The notes beneath the pieces are model-generated. The model saw only the letters and a program-made list of their open reading frames with translations, was not told the origin of the DNA and made no database searches. Below, in pieces: positions 1 to 8,909 of a DNA stretch of 64,000 nt. The stretch's first letter is position 1. Every line of letters begins with the position of its first letter. Source of the stretch: Deltaproteobacteria bacterium (GTDB lineage Bacteria; Myxococcota; Kuafuiibacteriia; Kuafuiibacteriales; Kuafuiibacteriaceae); assembly GCA_020632995.1 (NCBI GenBank), contig JACKEN010000026.1, positions 1 through 64,000 on the forward strand, in the 5' to 3' direction. A program made the position numbers and the translations under genes.

Positions 1-540
1 CGGCTGCAGTACGTGGATCTGAAGCTGTACCTGTGTGACGACATCCTGGTGAAGGTCGACCGGGCCTCGATGGCCCACGCGCTCGAGGTCCGGGTGCCGA
101 TCCTCGATCACCACATCGTCGATCGGGCCGCCCGCCTGCCCGCCAAGTACAAGCTGGACGGGCAGCAGACCAAGGTGGCCTTGAAGTACGCGGCGCGCCG
201 GATGCTCCCGAGGCAGATCCTGGAGCGCAAGAAGATGGGCTTCACCATCCCGCTGCCGGAGTGGTTCCGCGGGGGGCTGCGGGCTCGGGCGGAGGCGGCG
301 TTCTTCGGGCAGAAGGGCGGGTACAGCGGCCTGCTCGACACCGCCGGGCTCCGGCGCATGTGGTACGAGCACCAGCTCGGGATCTCGAACCACGCCACCG
401 TGCTGTGGTCGACGCTGATGTTCGAGGAGTGGGCCCGCCGCTTCATGAGCGGCGGCGACCTCGCGGCGGGGGCGGTGCTGCCCCGCGGGGCTCGGCCCAC
501 CCGGATCCAGACCGAGGCGCTGCCTGCGTTGCGCGCGTGA
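1..540 (+). CDS. asnB: Asparagine synthetase (glutamine-hydrolysing), C-terminal fragment
   Basis: The reading frame is open from the first base, so the 5' part lies outside the window; 179 residues are visible. Seen: the C-terminal synthetase domain with the pattern DDILVKVDRASMAHALEVR, then PILDHH, a lysine-rich stretch (TKVALKYA) and GFTIPLPEWF. These match the end of the AsnB synthetase domain, which uses ATP to activate aspartate and transfers ammonia made by the N-terminal glutaminase. The tail of about 35 residues after EEWARRF is low-complexity. Many bacterial paralogues serve exopolysaccharide or peptide pathways rather than asparagine supply, and the missing N-terminus prevents a choice. 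The gene ends 57 bp before the next start and may be co-transcribed with it. Confidence 0.88.
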   Translation, partial: RLQYVDLKLYLCDDILVKVDRASMAHALEVRVPILDHHIVDRAARLPAKYKLDGQQTKVALKYAARRMLPRQILERKKMGFTIPLPEWFRGGLRARAEAAFFGQKGGYSGLLDTAGLRRMWYEHQLGISNHATVLWSTLMFEEWARRFMSGGDLAAGAVLPRGARPTRIQTEALPALRA

Positions 541-597
541 TCGATCCCGCACCAGTGCCGCGTTGACCCGCTGGTGGGGCTGGTGGATGCTGCCGGC

Positions 598-3585
598 ATG
601 ACGGACCCGCGCCATCCCGACGCGGACCTCTTGGGTGGGGCCCCCGCCCCCGAGGACCCGTCGCGCAGGCCCGGGGCCCGGGATCTGGAGCAGTCCGCTC
701 ACCTTCCGGACGGTCTGTCGGCCGGGCACTCGGGGATGGTGACCGCGGTGCAGGTCCTGCCGAAGGGCGTGGAGTTCGCGGAGCCCATCTCACCGCAGAT
801 CTACGCGTGGTTCCGGGACTTCACCAAGGCGCTGAAGGGGATCCGGGTCTACGCCGACAACAACGAGATGTTCCACAAGTTCGTGGACCGGGCGCACGCG
901 GGGCTGACCGAGATCTTGCACGAGCAGCCGGAGCTCAACCTCTCGGTGCGCGAGGACCGGATCCTCTTCAACAAGGACCCGGTGCACATCAACCCGGACC
1001 GCGAGGAGGGCCTCCCGTTCGTCCTGTACCGGAACGCCTTCCGCCGCATCACCCTCCTGCGCGGGTTCGGGCGCGAGGAGCTGGTGCAGCTCCTGCGGGC
1101 CCTCACCACCGATCACTCGGTGGGGTCGGACTTCGCGGGCGAGGACCTGGTGACCGCGCTTTGGCGGCTGGCCCTGCCGCACCTGCGCTACCTGACCATC
1201 GACGCCCTCACCTCGACCCAGGCCGGCGCGCCCGGCGTGCAACAGGAGTTGCACGAAGACGTCCAGCGCATCCAGGCGAGCATCGAGGACATCGTCGCGG
1301 CCATCTACCGGAGCAACGCCCCCGATGACGACATCGTGGCTGGCGTGTCCATCACCAAGGAGGACCTGGAGGCCCTCAAGGAGATCCGCAAGGAGAGCCT
1401 CGAGGACCTCGAGATGCTGGACCGGGTCACCGAGCGAGCGATCGTCGACATCCCGGCCTCGCAGCTCAGCCGCATCACCGCCGAGCTCGCCGACGAGGGG
1501 CACGACGAGCTGGTGCGGCGGGTGGTGGACATCTTCCTGCGCATCCTCTTTCGCGAGCAGTCGGCGCGGGAGTTCAGCGGCACGATCGAGGTCATCCTCC
1601 AGCTCTTCGAGTCGATGGTGCTCGGGGGGCGCTTCGACGACGCGACCGAGCTGGTGGAGCGCCTGCGGCAGAGCGCCGAGCACGCCGAGAGCCTGCAGGA
1701 GATGCACATCGCCAAGCATCTGATGCAGCTGTTCGCCTCCGAGGCCCGGGTGCTCCCGGTGCTCGAGGCCTTCAACGACGAGTTCAGGACCTCCTCGGTG
1801 GGGGACAAGGTCCGCTTCCTCCGTGCGCTGGGGCCGGCGGTGGCGCCTGTCCTGCTGCGCAGCCTCGAGACCCTCACCACCCCCGGCCACCGCCGGGTGA
1901 TCTGCGACCTGATCGTGGAGTTCGGCGTGCCGACGCCGGCCGAGCTCATGCGCGCGGCCGAGGGCGCGAAGTGGTTCGTGGTCCGGGACATCCTCAGCCT
2001 GGCCCAGCACCACCCGCCGGACCGGATCAGCGCGATCATCGGCGCCGCCCTCGGGCACGAGCACCCCAAGGTCCGACAGCACGCGGTGGGCATGCTGCGC
2101 GGCTACGCGCGGGGGGTGGCGGATCGCCTGCTGGTCGAGCGCCTGGGTGACGAAGAGGTCGAGGTGCGGCTGGCCGCGGCGCGGGTGGCGGCGGCGCGGC
2201 GCAGTGCAGCTTGCAAGGTGGAGCTGGAGCTCCTGCTCCAGTCCGAGGGCATCTACGACCGGGAGCCCCGGGAGCTCCGCACGATCATGGCGTCCTACGC
2301 CGCCATCGCGGCCGACGACGCGGTGCCGCTGTTGTCCCGCATCCTGAACCCGAGCCTGCTCAACCAGCTCAAGGGCACCGACGCCCAGGTCGCGGCGGCC
2401 TTCGCGCTGGCCGGCGTCCCCAGCGCGGAGGCGGGGGCCGCCCTGCAGCGCGGCGCCCGCAGCCTCAGCGGCAAGGTGCGCGACGCGTGCAAGCGGGCCC
2501 TGGCCAAGGAGTTCAGGAAGGGCGAGACCCACGCCGACATCCTCCTCGGCAAGGGGCTGCGCATCCCGGAGGCCGCCACCACCAGCCCGAACAACCCGAT
2601 CACCGGCCAGATCGAGGACAGCGACCCCACGCCGCCGACCGGGTCGGCGGTGGGGCGCGGCAACACCGCGGACGTCCTGTTCACGGTGGGCGGGACCCAG
2701 GACGTCTCCCACGATCTGCCGGACACCCTGGACGGCGCGCCGGCCTTCACCCTCGATCTGATCCCCGAGCAGGCCACCGAGCCGCTCTCGGTCCTGAACC
2801 GCAAGCGGCCTTCCATGCCCCGGGTGGATCCGCGCAACCCGGTGCGTGAGGAGATGCCGAGCAACCTGCCGCCGGCCCCGGCCCACCGCGAAGAGATGCC
2901 GGCCAACCTGCCGCCGGCCCCGGTCTATCGCGAAGAGTTGCCGGTCAACCTGCCGCCCGCTCCGGTCTATCGTGAAGAGCTGCCGGTCAACCTGCCGCCG
3001 GCCCCGCGGCCTGGCGCCTACGGCGGCAGCAGCGGCTCGTCGACCCTGGACGTGATGCCCGACCGGCTGCCTCCGGCGTGGACCAGCGCGCCCCCGCCTG
3101 CGCCCGCACCCCCGCGCGCGCCGACGCCCGCCCCGGCGCCGAGCGCGGCCGACGACTCCGCTCGGGCCTACGACGAGGTCCAGCGGGAGCTCATGGCGTA
3201 CCTTGGCCTGGCCGAGGAGCCCGAGCAGGAGCCATCGGAGGCCACCCCGCCCCCATCCGCGCCCCCGCCGCGGCCGCCGACCTTCGGGGGCGCCGCGGCC
3301 AACTCCGACGTCTTCAAGTCGATCGCGCGGCCGGCGGGGGACTCTGACCCCGCGTGGGGGCGGCCCAGCGGGGCGCGGCTGCCCGAGGGGATGGTCGACG
3401 TGCTCATGGAGCCCGAGGTGGAGCTGCCGATGCGCTCGCGTACGCTCCCCTCCGAGGCACGGACGGAGGTGGCCAAGCGGCCACCCCGAGCCCCGCCCGA
3501 GGCGCCCACCGAGGTGCAGAAGAAGCCCTCGCAGCCGGTGCAGGTGGATGACCTCTTCCTCGAGGATCCGGAGGGCGACAAGTGA
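598..3585 (+). CDS. HEAT-repeat protein with Pro-rich tail, partner of the HD-GYP-like gene
   Basis: About 995 residues from ATG 598; a GTG at 574 and an ATG at 736 are also possible. Seen: an N-terminal domain (roughly residues 50-200; RVYADNNEMFHKF, DRILFNKDPVHIN), a central helical region with HEAT-like repeats (GHEHPKVRQHAVGMLRGYA, GDEEVEVRLAAARVAAARR), and a disordered Pro/Ala-rich C-terminal third with four tandem 14-residue repeats. The N-terminal domain resembles the start of the next protein (xxYADNN / LHDPNN, then a 'DRILFNKD' / 'GMVYLND' strand), so the two genes probably share a domain. The stop overlaps the next GTG by 4 bp, which implies translational coupling. No enzyme motif was seen. 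A scaffolding or signalling role is inferred; the family is not one I can name. Confidence 0.8.
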   Translation: MTDPRHPDADLLGGAPAPEDPSRRPGARDLEQSAHLPDGLSAGHSGMVTAVQVLPKGVEFAEPISPQIYAWFRDFTKALKGIRVYADNNEMFHKFVDRAHAGLTEILHEQPELNLSVREDRILFNKDPVHINPDREEGLPFVLYRNAFRRITLLRGFGREELVQLLRALTTDHSVGSDFAGEDLVTALWRLALPHLRYLTIDALTSTQAGAPGVQQELHEDVQRIQASIEDIVAAIYRSNAPDDDIVAGVSITKEDLEALKEIRKESLEDLEMLDRVTERAIVDIPASQLSRITAELADEGHDELVRRVVDIFLRILFREQSAREFSGTIEVILQLFESMVLGGRFDDATELVERLRQSAEHAESLQEMHIAKHLMQLFASEARVLPVLEAFNDEFRTSSVGDKVRFLRALGPAVAPVLLRSLETLTTPGHRRVICDLIVEFGVPTPAELMRAAEGAKWFVVRDILSLAQHHPPDRISAIIGAALGHEHPKVRQHAVGMLRGYARGVADRLLVERLGDEEVEVRLAAARVAAARRSAACKVELELLLQSEGIYDREPRELRTIMASYAAIAADDAVPLLSRILNPSLLNQLKGTDAQVAAAFALAGVPSAEAGAALQRGARSLSGKVRDACKRALAKEFRKGETHADILLGKGLRIPEAATTSPNNPITGQIEDSDPTPPTGSAVGRGNTADVLFTVGGTQDVSHDLPDTLDGAPAFTLDLIPEQATEPLSVLNRKRPSMPRVDPRNPVREEMPSNLPPAPAHREEMPANLPPAPVYREELPVNLPPAPVYREELPVNLPPAPRPGAYGGSSGSSTLDVMPDRLPPAWTSAPPPAPAPPRAPTPAPAPSAADDSARAYDEVQRELMAYLGLAEEPEQEPSEATPPPSAPPPRPPTFGGAAANSDVFKSIARPAGDSDPAWGRPSGARLPEGMVDVLMEPEVELPMRSRTLPSEARTEVAKRPPRAPPEAPTEVQKKPSQPVQVDDLFLEDPEGDK
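2845..3012 (+). repeat. Four tandem 42-bp repeats inside the HEAT protein gene
   Basis: Four head-to-tail 42-bp units encode 14-residue repeats of the form REE(M/L)P(S/A/V)NLPPAP followed by two variable residues. The third and fourth units are nearly identical (REELPVNLPPAP), so recent slippage or unequal exchange is likely. The segment lies in the disordered Pro-rich tail and probably acts as a linker or docking motif. Confidence 0.85.
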
Positions 3586-5018
3586 GAGGGGCCGACCTCG
3601 GCGTCACCGCGAAGCTCCAGCTCCTGGGGCGGAGCCTCGTGCTGCAGCTCCACATGGTGCTGCGCACGATGCGCCTGCACGATCCGAACAACCGCGCGCT
3701 CCTGGTGGCGTCCGAGAACCTCAAGGACACCATCAACACCCTGTGGGCCGCGCTCGACGGCTCGGTGCGCCTGCAGTTCGTGGAGGGCATGGTCTACCTC
3801 AACGACATGCGCCTGCGGTTGGAGGGCGCGGTCTCCGAGCAGGTGCGCAACCTCCAGGCGGAGTTCAAGGAGCGCAACCTGGGCGGCCTCGCCTTCGCCC
3901 GCCCGGTCGACAGCGGCGCGCTGAAGGCCTTCTTGCACGCGTTCTCGCAGCCGGTGGAGTCCGAGCAGGACATCGAGGCGCTCCGCCGCAAGCTGGCCGA
4001 GTTCCACGACCTGGCCCTCGAGCTCCTGGAGCCGCGCTACTTCAAGGACGGCGTCGACGAGGAGCAGGCCCTCCGCATCGACAAGCGGACCTTCGCCCTG
4101 CAGACCTACGCCAAGACGGTGGTGGCGGTGCGCGAGATGGTGCGCGGGCTGCGCGTCGGCGACGACGCGGCCACCGTGAAGCTCCCGATCACCCGCATCG
4201 TGCAAGACCTGGTGGACATCGCCACCGAGCGGGTGAACTTCCTCCTCAAGCTCGCCGCGATCAAGAAGGCCGACGACTACATCTACAACCACGCCGCCAA
4301 CACCTGCGTCCTGAGCCTGGTGGTGGGGCGGGCGCTCGAGGTCGATCGGCTCGCCCTGGTCGATCTGGGCACCAGCGCGCTGTTCGCGGATCTCGGCTAC
4401 GCGCTCCTCCCGGATGAGGTGCTCGAGCGCAAGGAGGAGCTGGACGCGGCCCAGCGCCACGAGGTGAACGAGCTCATGATCCGCCAGATCCGCGGGATCA
4501 TGGGTCACCGCATCAGCGACGGCATGCTGCGCCGGGCGATCGTGGCCTACGAGCACCACCTGCCGTATCTCGACCCCAACACCGGCGCCCCGAACCCGAC
4601 CCACCTGTTCTCGCGCATCGTGGCGGTGGCCGACGCGTTCGACGCCCTCACCACGCGGCGCCCCTGGCGCGAGGGCTACACCGCCGATGAGGCGCTGCGC
4701 ATCCTGCTGCAGGAGGCGGGCACCAAGTTCGACCCGCTGGTGGTGCGGGTGCTCGTCAACCTGATGGGCATCTACCCGCTGGGTTCGGTGGTGCGGCTCA
4801 CCACCGGCGAGATCGGGGTCGTGTACCACAACTCCAACGACCCGGCGCTCTTCGAGCGGCCGTGGGTGAAGATCATCCGCGACGCGAGCGGCGAGGAGGT
4901 GCGACGCACCTTGATCCGCAACCTGGCCGACGAGGCGGACGTGGGGCGCATCGAGCGCACCGTGAAGCCGCGCGAGCTCGGGCCGGACTTCGACCCGGGC
5001 ATGGCCATCATCGTCTGA
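3582..5018 (+). CDS. Degenerate HD-GYP domain protein
   Basis: 478 residues from a GTG that overlaps the previous stop (GTGA). The first 140 residues resemble the N-terminal domain of the upstream protein. The C-terminal half has the HD-GYP scaffold: H237 (NHAANTC), a position normally 'HD' that reads A269-D270 (LFADLGY), H293 (RHEVNEL), GH309, E-H325-H326, then RIVAVADAFDALTTRRPW and GTKFDP. The GYP signature is missing, since LPYLDPNTG follows the double His. HD-GYP enzymes hydrolyse cyclic-di-GMP at a two- or three-metal site. Loss of the metal-binding His and the GYP loop suggests a sensor or regulator rather than an active phosphodiesterase (inference). The 3' end overlaps the convergent kinase gene by 11 bp. 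Confidence 0.85.
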   Translation: MRGADLGVTAKLQLLGRSLVLQLHMVLRTMRLHDPNNRALLVASENLKDTINTLWAALDGSVRLQFVEGMVYLNDMRLRLEGAVSEQVRNLQAEFKERNLGGLAFARPVDSGALKAFLHAFSQPVESEQDIEALRRKLAEFHDLALELLEPRYFKDGVDEEQALRIDKRTFALQTYAKTVVAVREMVRGLRVGDDAATVKLPITRIVQDLVDIATERVNFLLKLAAIKKADDYIYNHAANTCVLSLVVGRALEVDRLALVDLGTSALFADLGYALLPDEVLERKEELDAAQRHEVNELMIRQIRGIMGHRISDGMLRRAIVAYEHHLPYLDPNTGAPNPTHLFSRIVAVADAFDALTTRRPWREGYTADEALRILLQEAGTKFDPLVVRVLVNLMGIYPLGSVVRLTTGEIGVVYHNSNDPALFERPWVKIIRDASGEEVRRTLIRNLADEADVGRIERTVKPRELGPDFDPGMAIIV

Positions 5019-6810
5019 GCTCGGCCTCGGCCTTGTTCAGGAGCGCCTCGTCCTGGGGCTTGGGCGCCGCGCCCATCGAGAGGCTGAGCAGCACGCTCTT
5101 CAGCTGACCGGCCAGCTCCGCGTTCCCACGCTCGGCGTGCGCGTTGGCCGCGGCGAGGAGCCGCTTCTTGATGCTCGCAGGATCACTTGCAGCGGGCTTG
5201 GGCGGCTTCAGCGGCCGGGCGGCCTGCTCGGTCGGCGGGGGCTCGCGGCTCGGGGCGGGCGCGGGTGCCGCGGTGGGGCGCGGGCGGACCGGCGGCGGCG
5301 TGGCCTTGGCGGTCGGGCTCGCGGGCTCCGCGGCCGGCGCGGCGGGCGCGGCCTCGATCTCGGGCACGTGGGCCGCGGGCTGGGCCATCACCGCGGCGGG
5401 GGTGGCGGGCGCGCCCAGGGGCGGGGCGTTGGGCTCGGGGGCCGGGGTGGGGGACGAGACCAGGCGCCACGCCATCATCCCCACCACGCCGAGCATCGCG
5501 GCGAGGAGCGGGAGCCCGAAGCGCACCAGGCGGCGCCGCGGGAAGAGCGCCTTCGGCTGGGTGGTGCCGGTGAGGGTCGCGCCGGCGTGGGTCATCGAGC
5601 CGCTCGAGTAGTCGAGGAAGGGTCGCGACTCCATGCTGGGCGCGGTGAAGCCCGGCGCGCCGCCCACATAGGGCAGGGGCGGGCCGGCGCGCTCACCCGA
5701 GGGCGTCACGAGATCACCGGTGGACGCGGGGCCGTGTGAGCTGGTGGGGGTCGCCAGCATCCGGGCGATCTCGGGATCGAGGCGCCCGCCGATGCGCTGC
5801 GGGCCCGCGTCGATCGCGGAGTGCGCGATGGTCGGCTGCCACGCCTCGACCGCGGGGCCGTCGGCGGAGGAGCTGTACATCTCCTCGGTCCCGAAGACGT
5901 CGTCGATGGCCCGGGTGATCTGCTGCTCGAGCCGGCTCGTGCTCACGTGGGCGCACGCGGTGGCCAGGGCCTGCTCCATCTCGCCCGCGGTCTGGAAGCG
6001 GCGCAGGGGATCCTTCTCGACCGCGCGCATGAGCACCGCCTCGAGGTCCTCGGACACCGAGGGGTTCAGCTGACGCACCGGGGGGACGGGATCGGAGAGC
6101 ACCGCCCGCATGGACTGGATGTCGCCGCTGCGGTGGAAGGCCCGCTTGCCGGTGAGGGCCTCGAAGAGCACGAGGCCGAGGGCGAAGACGTCGGTGCGGC
6201 CGTCGAGCGGCTTGGCCCGCACCTGCTCGGGCGACATGTAAGCTGCCTTGCCACGCACCTGCCCGGTCTTCGTCTTGTGGGTCTGGATCGACGCGCGCGC
6301 CACCCCGAAGTCCGACAGCTTCACCAGGCCGGTGCGGGTCAACAGGATGTTCTGGGGCGAGATGTCGCGGTGCACCAGCTCGAGCGGGGTGCCGTCGGGG
6401 CTGGTGGCGCGGCGGTGCGCGTAGTCGAGGGCCGATGCCACCCGAGCGCCGATGTGCGCGACCACCTCGGGGTTGAGGCTGGTGCCGCGCTTCTTCAGCT
6501 CCCGCACCAGGCGCGACAGCGTCGGGCCCGGCACGTACTCCATCACGATGAAGAGGGTCTCGTTCTCGTAGCCGAGGTCGATGGTCTGGACGATCGCTAC
6601 GTGCTCGAGCGAGGCCGCGACGCGCGCCTCGTCGAGGAACAGGCGCACCGCCTCCTCCTCGGCCCCGTGGGCGAGGATGGTCTTGATCGCGACGGTGCGC
6701 GCGAAGCCACCCTCACCCAAGCGCTGGGCAAGGAAGACCTCGGCCATGCCGCCGGAGCCAATGCGACGCAGGAGCCGATACGCCCCCAGCTGTGTTCCGG
6801 CCTCGATCAA
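5008..6810 (-). CDS. Transmembrane serine/threonine protein kinase (PknB-like)
   Basis: About 600 residues from TTG 6810. The frame also opens at GTG 6912, but that start would run through the imuB operator and start codon. The kinase domain begins at once (GAYRLLRRIGSGGMAEVF), with VAIKTI, HRDISPQN (catalytic Asp near 149), DFGVA (near 167) and YMSPEQV: all residues of an active Hanks-type kinase are present. After about 200 residues of linker comes one membrane segment (FGLPLLAAMLGVVGMMAW), then an Ala/Pro-rich outer region with a short helical end. The cytoplasmic kinase plus outer domain suggests signal input from the envelope. Such kinases are abundant in Myxococcota. It is divergent from imuB and convergent with the HD-GYP-like gene. 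Start choice is the main uncertainty. Confidence 0.88.
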   Translation of the reverse strand: MIEAGTQLGAYRLLRRIGSGGMAEVFLAQRLGEGGFARTVAIKTILAHGAEEEAVRLFLDEARVAASLEHVAIVQTIDLGYENETLFIVMEYVPGPTLSRLVRELKKRGTSLNPEVVAHIGARVASALDYAHRRATSPDGTPLELVHRDISPQNILLTRTGLVKLSDFGVARASIQTHKTKTGQVRGKAAYMSPEQVRAKPLDGRTDVFALGLVLFEALTGKRAFHRSGDIQSMRAVLSDPVPPVRQLNPSVSEDLEAVLMRAVEKDPLRRFQTAGEMEQALATACAHVSTSRLEQQITRAIDDVFGTEEMYSSSADGPAVEAWQPTIAHSAIDAGPQRIGGRLDPEIARMLATPTSSHGPASTGDLVTPSGERAGPPLPYVGGAPGFTAPSMESRPFLDYSSGSMTHAGATLTGTTQPKALFPRRRLVRFGLPLLAAMLGVVGMMAWRLVSSPTPAPEPNAPPLGAPATPAAVMAQPAAHVPEIEAAPAAPAAEPASPTAKATPPPVRPRPTAAPAPAPSREPPPTEQAARPLKPPKPAASDPASIKKRLLAAANAHAERGNAELAGQLKSVLLSLSMGAAPKPQDEALLNKAEAELRR

Positions 6811-6869
6811 GTTCAGGCGCGCGCCCCCGGTCGCGCGCGCCCATTGTTGCGCGGGTCGGGCTCCTTGTT

Positions 6870-6888
6870 CATACTGAACATCAGTATG
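6870..6888 (+). promoter_or_regulatory. Perfect inverted repeat over the imuB start, LexA-box candidate
   Basis: CATACTGAACATCAGTATG: two perfect 8-bp arms (CATACTGA / TCAGTATG) around ACA. The last three bases are the imuB ATG. The complement contains TGTTCAGT, sharing the GTTCAG core described for Myxococcus LexA sites, and the same ACTGAACA is found just upstream of dnaE2. Binding of a repressor would block the imuB start directly. Repressor identity is inferred. Confidence 0.6.
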
Positions 6889-8808
6889 GTGTCGAGGATC
6901 GCCGCTGTCCACCTCTGGGCGCTCCCGCTGGAGGCGGTGTTCTCGGCCGATCCCCAGGGCCCGGGGCCGGCGCTGACCGCGGTCCGCCGGGAGTCCCGGG
7001 GGCGCTGGGTGCTGGACGCGGTGTCCCCCGAGGCCATGGCCCAGGGCGTCCGGCCGGGCTCCACCCTGAGCGAGGCCAAGGCCCGGCTGCCATCCCTATT
7101 GGTACGGAACCGGGATCCGGCGGCGGAGCTGGGGGCCCTGGCTCGGGCGGCGGAGCTCCTGTTCACCTTCGGGCCCTCGGTGGAGGTCTGCGGCCCGGAT
7201 CTGCTCTTCGTCGAGGTGGGCCGGAGCATGAAGGCCCTGGCCGGGGCCACCGAGGGGCAGGTGGCCGAGGCGATCCAGAAGCTCATGGTCCGGGGCGGGC
7301 ACCAGGCCACGGTGGTGCTGGCCGAGACGGTGGACGCGGCCCGGACCCTGGTCCAGCACCTCTCCCAGCAGGCGCTGCCCCGGCCCGCCGCGCCGACCCG
7401 GCTGAAGGGGCGGGGGCGGGCGAGGGCGGTGGAGCGCCCCGCGCCCAAGCCCAAGCGGGTGCCCAAGCGCCCGCGGGCGCAGGTGGTGCCGCCGGGGGGC
7501 GAGGCCGACGCCCTCGACCGGCTCCCGCTGTCGGCGCTGGCGTGGACCGACGCCCGGGAAGATCCGGAAGGTAGCTTGCATCAGCGGCTCCTGGGGGCGA
7601 TCGCCTCGCTGCGGGTGCTCGGGGTGAGTGAGGTGGCGCGGCTGCGCGCGCTGCCCTCGGCCCAGATCGCCAGCCGCTTCGGCGACGCGGGCGAGCTCTT
7701 GATGCGGCGCGCCCACGCCGCCGCCAACCGCCCGCTCTACCCCTTCGTGCCGCCGGATCGCCTGGTGGAGCGCTTCGAGCTCGAGCACGTCACCGAGGAC
7801 CTCGAGCCGGTGAACCTCGTGGTGCGGCTGCTGTTGGAGCGCCTGGCGGATCGCCTGGACGCCCGGGGCCTGGCGGTGACGAAGGTGACCCTCACCTTCC
7901 TGGTGGAGCCGGGGCTCGACAACGTCATCGACGCCGACGCGGCCCGCCCGCGCCGGCACCTGAAGGACGAGCCGATCCACCTTCGCTTCGCGCGCCCCAC
8001 CCGCAAGGCCAAGACCTTCTTCACCGTGGCCCAGGACGCGCTGCAAGGTAGCCTGCCGGGCGCGGTGCGCGCGGTGTCGGCCGAGGCCACCGCGCCCCAG
8101 GCGGATCGCGGGGCCCAGCTCGACCTCTTCACCTCGCACGAGCGGCGCCTCGAGGCGGTGGGCGAGCTGGTGAGCCGGCTGGTGGCCACCCTGGGCGACA
8201 AGGCGGTGTTCTCGCCCGAGGTGGCCAACACCCATCGGCCCGAGGCGGCGTGGCGGCGCCGGGCCTTCGACATCGACGCCGCGCTCCGTCCGCCGCCGGT
8301 GTCCGCGCCCCGGCGGGTGGCGGTGATCCCGGTGGCGCCGGTGGCGGGGGACGCCCGCCGCCCCGGCGACTACGCGCTGCCCGCGGTGGAGGCGGGCCTC
8401 TCGGTGACCGGCATGTCGGGCGACGACGGGCCGGCGACGGGGCCGGCGGGGCCGTGGCCGAAGCCGGTGCCCCGGACCCCGGCCGACGAGCCCCTGCCGC
8501 CCCTGCCTCCCCGGCCCCTGGTGCTCTTCCCGCGGCCCGAGCGGGCCACGTTCCTGCGGGGCACCGGGATGGACGAGGGCGTCCTGGTGTGGCGGGGCCG
8601 TCGGTACCCCCTGGTACGACTCATGGGCCGGGAGCGGCTGGAGGCGGAGTGGTGGACCCGGGCCCCGGTGGACCGGGACTACGTGGTGGCGGAGGCGGCG
8701 GACGGCCGACGCTTCTGGCTGTTCTTCGGGCCCGAGGGGCCCGAGGGCCGGGCCCCCGCGCCTTGCTCGGGCGAGGGCGAAGCGTTCGTCCATGGGATCT
8801 TCGATTGA
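6886..8808 (+). CDS. imuB: ImuB-type inactive Y-family polymerase (mutasome hub)
   Basis: 640 residues. The Y-family fold is recognisable, but the catalytic motifs are gone: the usual DxDxFFxxVE start reads AAVHLWALPLEAVF, and the SxDE region reads CGPDLLFVEVG. This is the ImuB hallmark. A beta-clamp binding motif QLDLF lies at residues 411-415. The C-terminal region (GRERLEAEWW, RDYVVAEAADGRRFWLFF, FVHGIFD) is typical of ImuB. In established systems ImuB recruits DnaE2 to the clamp for error-prone lesion bypass. Here dnaE2 lies 14 kb downstream on the same strand, and no imuA is next to imuB. An Ala/Pro/Lys-rich insert at about 165-205 separates palm-like and later parts. Regulation by the inverted repeat over its start is likely. 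Confidence 0.88.
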   Translation: MVSRIAAVHLWALPLEAVFSADPQGPGPALTAVRRESRGRWVLDAVSPEAMAQGVRPGSTLSEAKARLPSLLVRNRDPAAELGALARAAELLFTFGPSVEVCGPDLLFVEVGRSMKALAGATEGQVAEAIQKLMVRGGHQATVVLAETVDAARTLVQHLSQQALPRPAAPTRLKGRGRARAVERPAPKPKRVPKRPRAQVVPPGGEADALDRLPLSALAWTDAREDPEGSLHQRLLGAIASLRVLGVSEVARLRALPSAQIASRFGDAGELLMRRAHAAANRPLYPFVPPDRLVERFELEHVTEDLEPVNLVVRLLLERLADRLDARGLAVTKVTLTFLVEPGLDNVIDADAARPRRHLKDEPIHLRFARPTRKAKTFFTVAQDALQGSLPGAVRAVSAEATAPQADRGAQLDLFTSHERRLEAVGELVSRLVATLGDKAVFSPEVANTHRPEAAWRRRAFDIDAALRPPPVSAPRRVAVIPVAPVAGDARRPGDYALPAVEAGLSVTGMSGDDGPATGPAGPWPKPVPRTPADEPLPPLPPRPLVLFPRPERATFLRGTGMDEGVLVWRGRRYPLVRLMGRERLEAEWWTRAPVDRDYVVAEAADGRRFWLFFGPEGPEGRAPAPCSGEGEAFVHGIFD

Positions 8809-8812
8809 GACG

Positions 8813-8852
8813 CAAGTCTTCGACTTGACGTGGGATCTGGGACGAGTAGCTT
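8813..8852 (+). promoter_or_regulatory. Inverted repeat and possible promoter between imuB and the small HEAT-like gene
   Basis: CAAGTC-ttc-GACTTG (8813-8827) is a perfect 6-bp inverted repeat 5 bp after the imuB stop. It overlaps a TTGACG (8825-8830) that stands 16 bp before TAGCTT (8847-8852), a weak sigma70-like pair ahead of the ATG at 8910. There is no T-run, so a classical terminator is not supported. Confidence 0.3.
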
Positions 8853-8909
8853 TGGCCGCGCACAAGGGACGCGCCACGGCGCCGTGGTGGGTTCTCAGCC
8901 CAGAGCACC

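Noticed and set aside
790..2886. Long minus-strand open frame opposite the HEAT gene
   Set aside because: Composition is the His/Arg/Leu/Val pattern of an antisense shadow in G+C-rich coding DNA; no motif or ribosome site. The same applies to the many other long antisense frames, for example 19185-22544, 23204-26038 and 52588-54975.
5821..6885. 355-residue N-terminal extension of imuB
   Set aside because: It is the antisense of the kinase gene; the ImuB similarity begins at the ATG at 6886.
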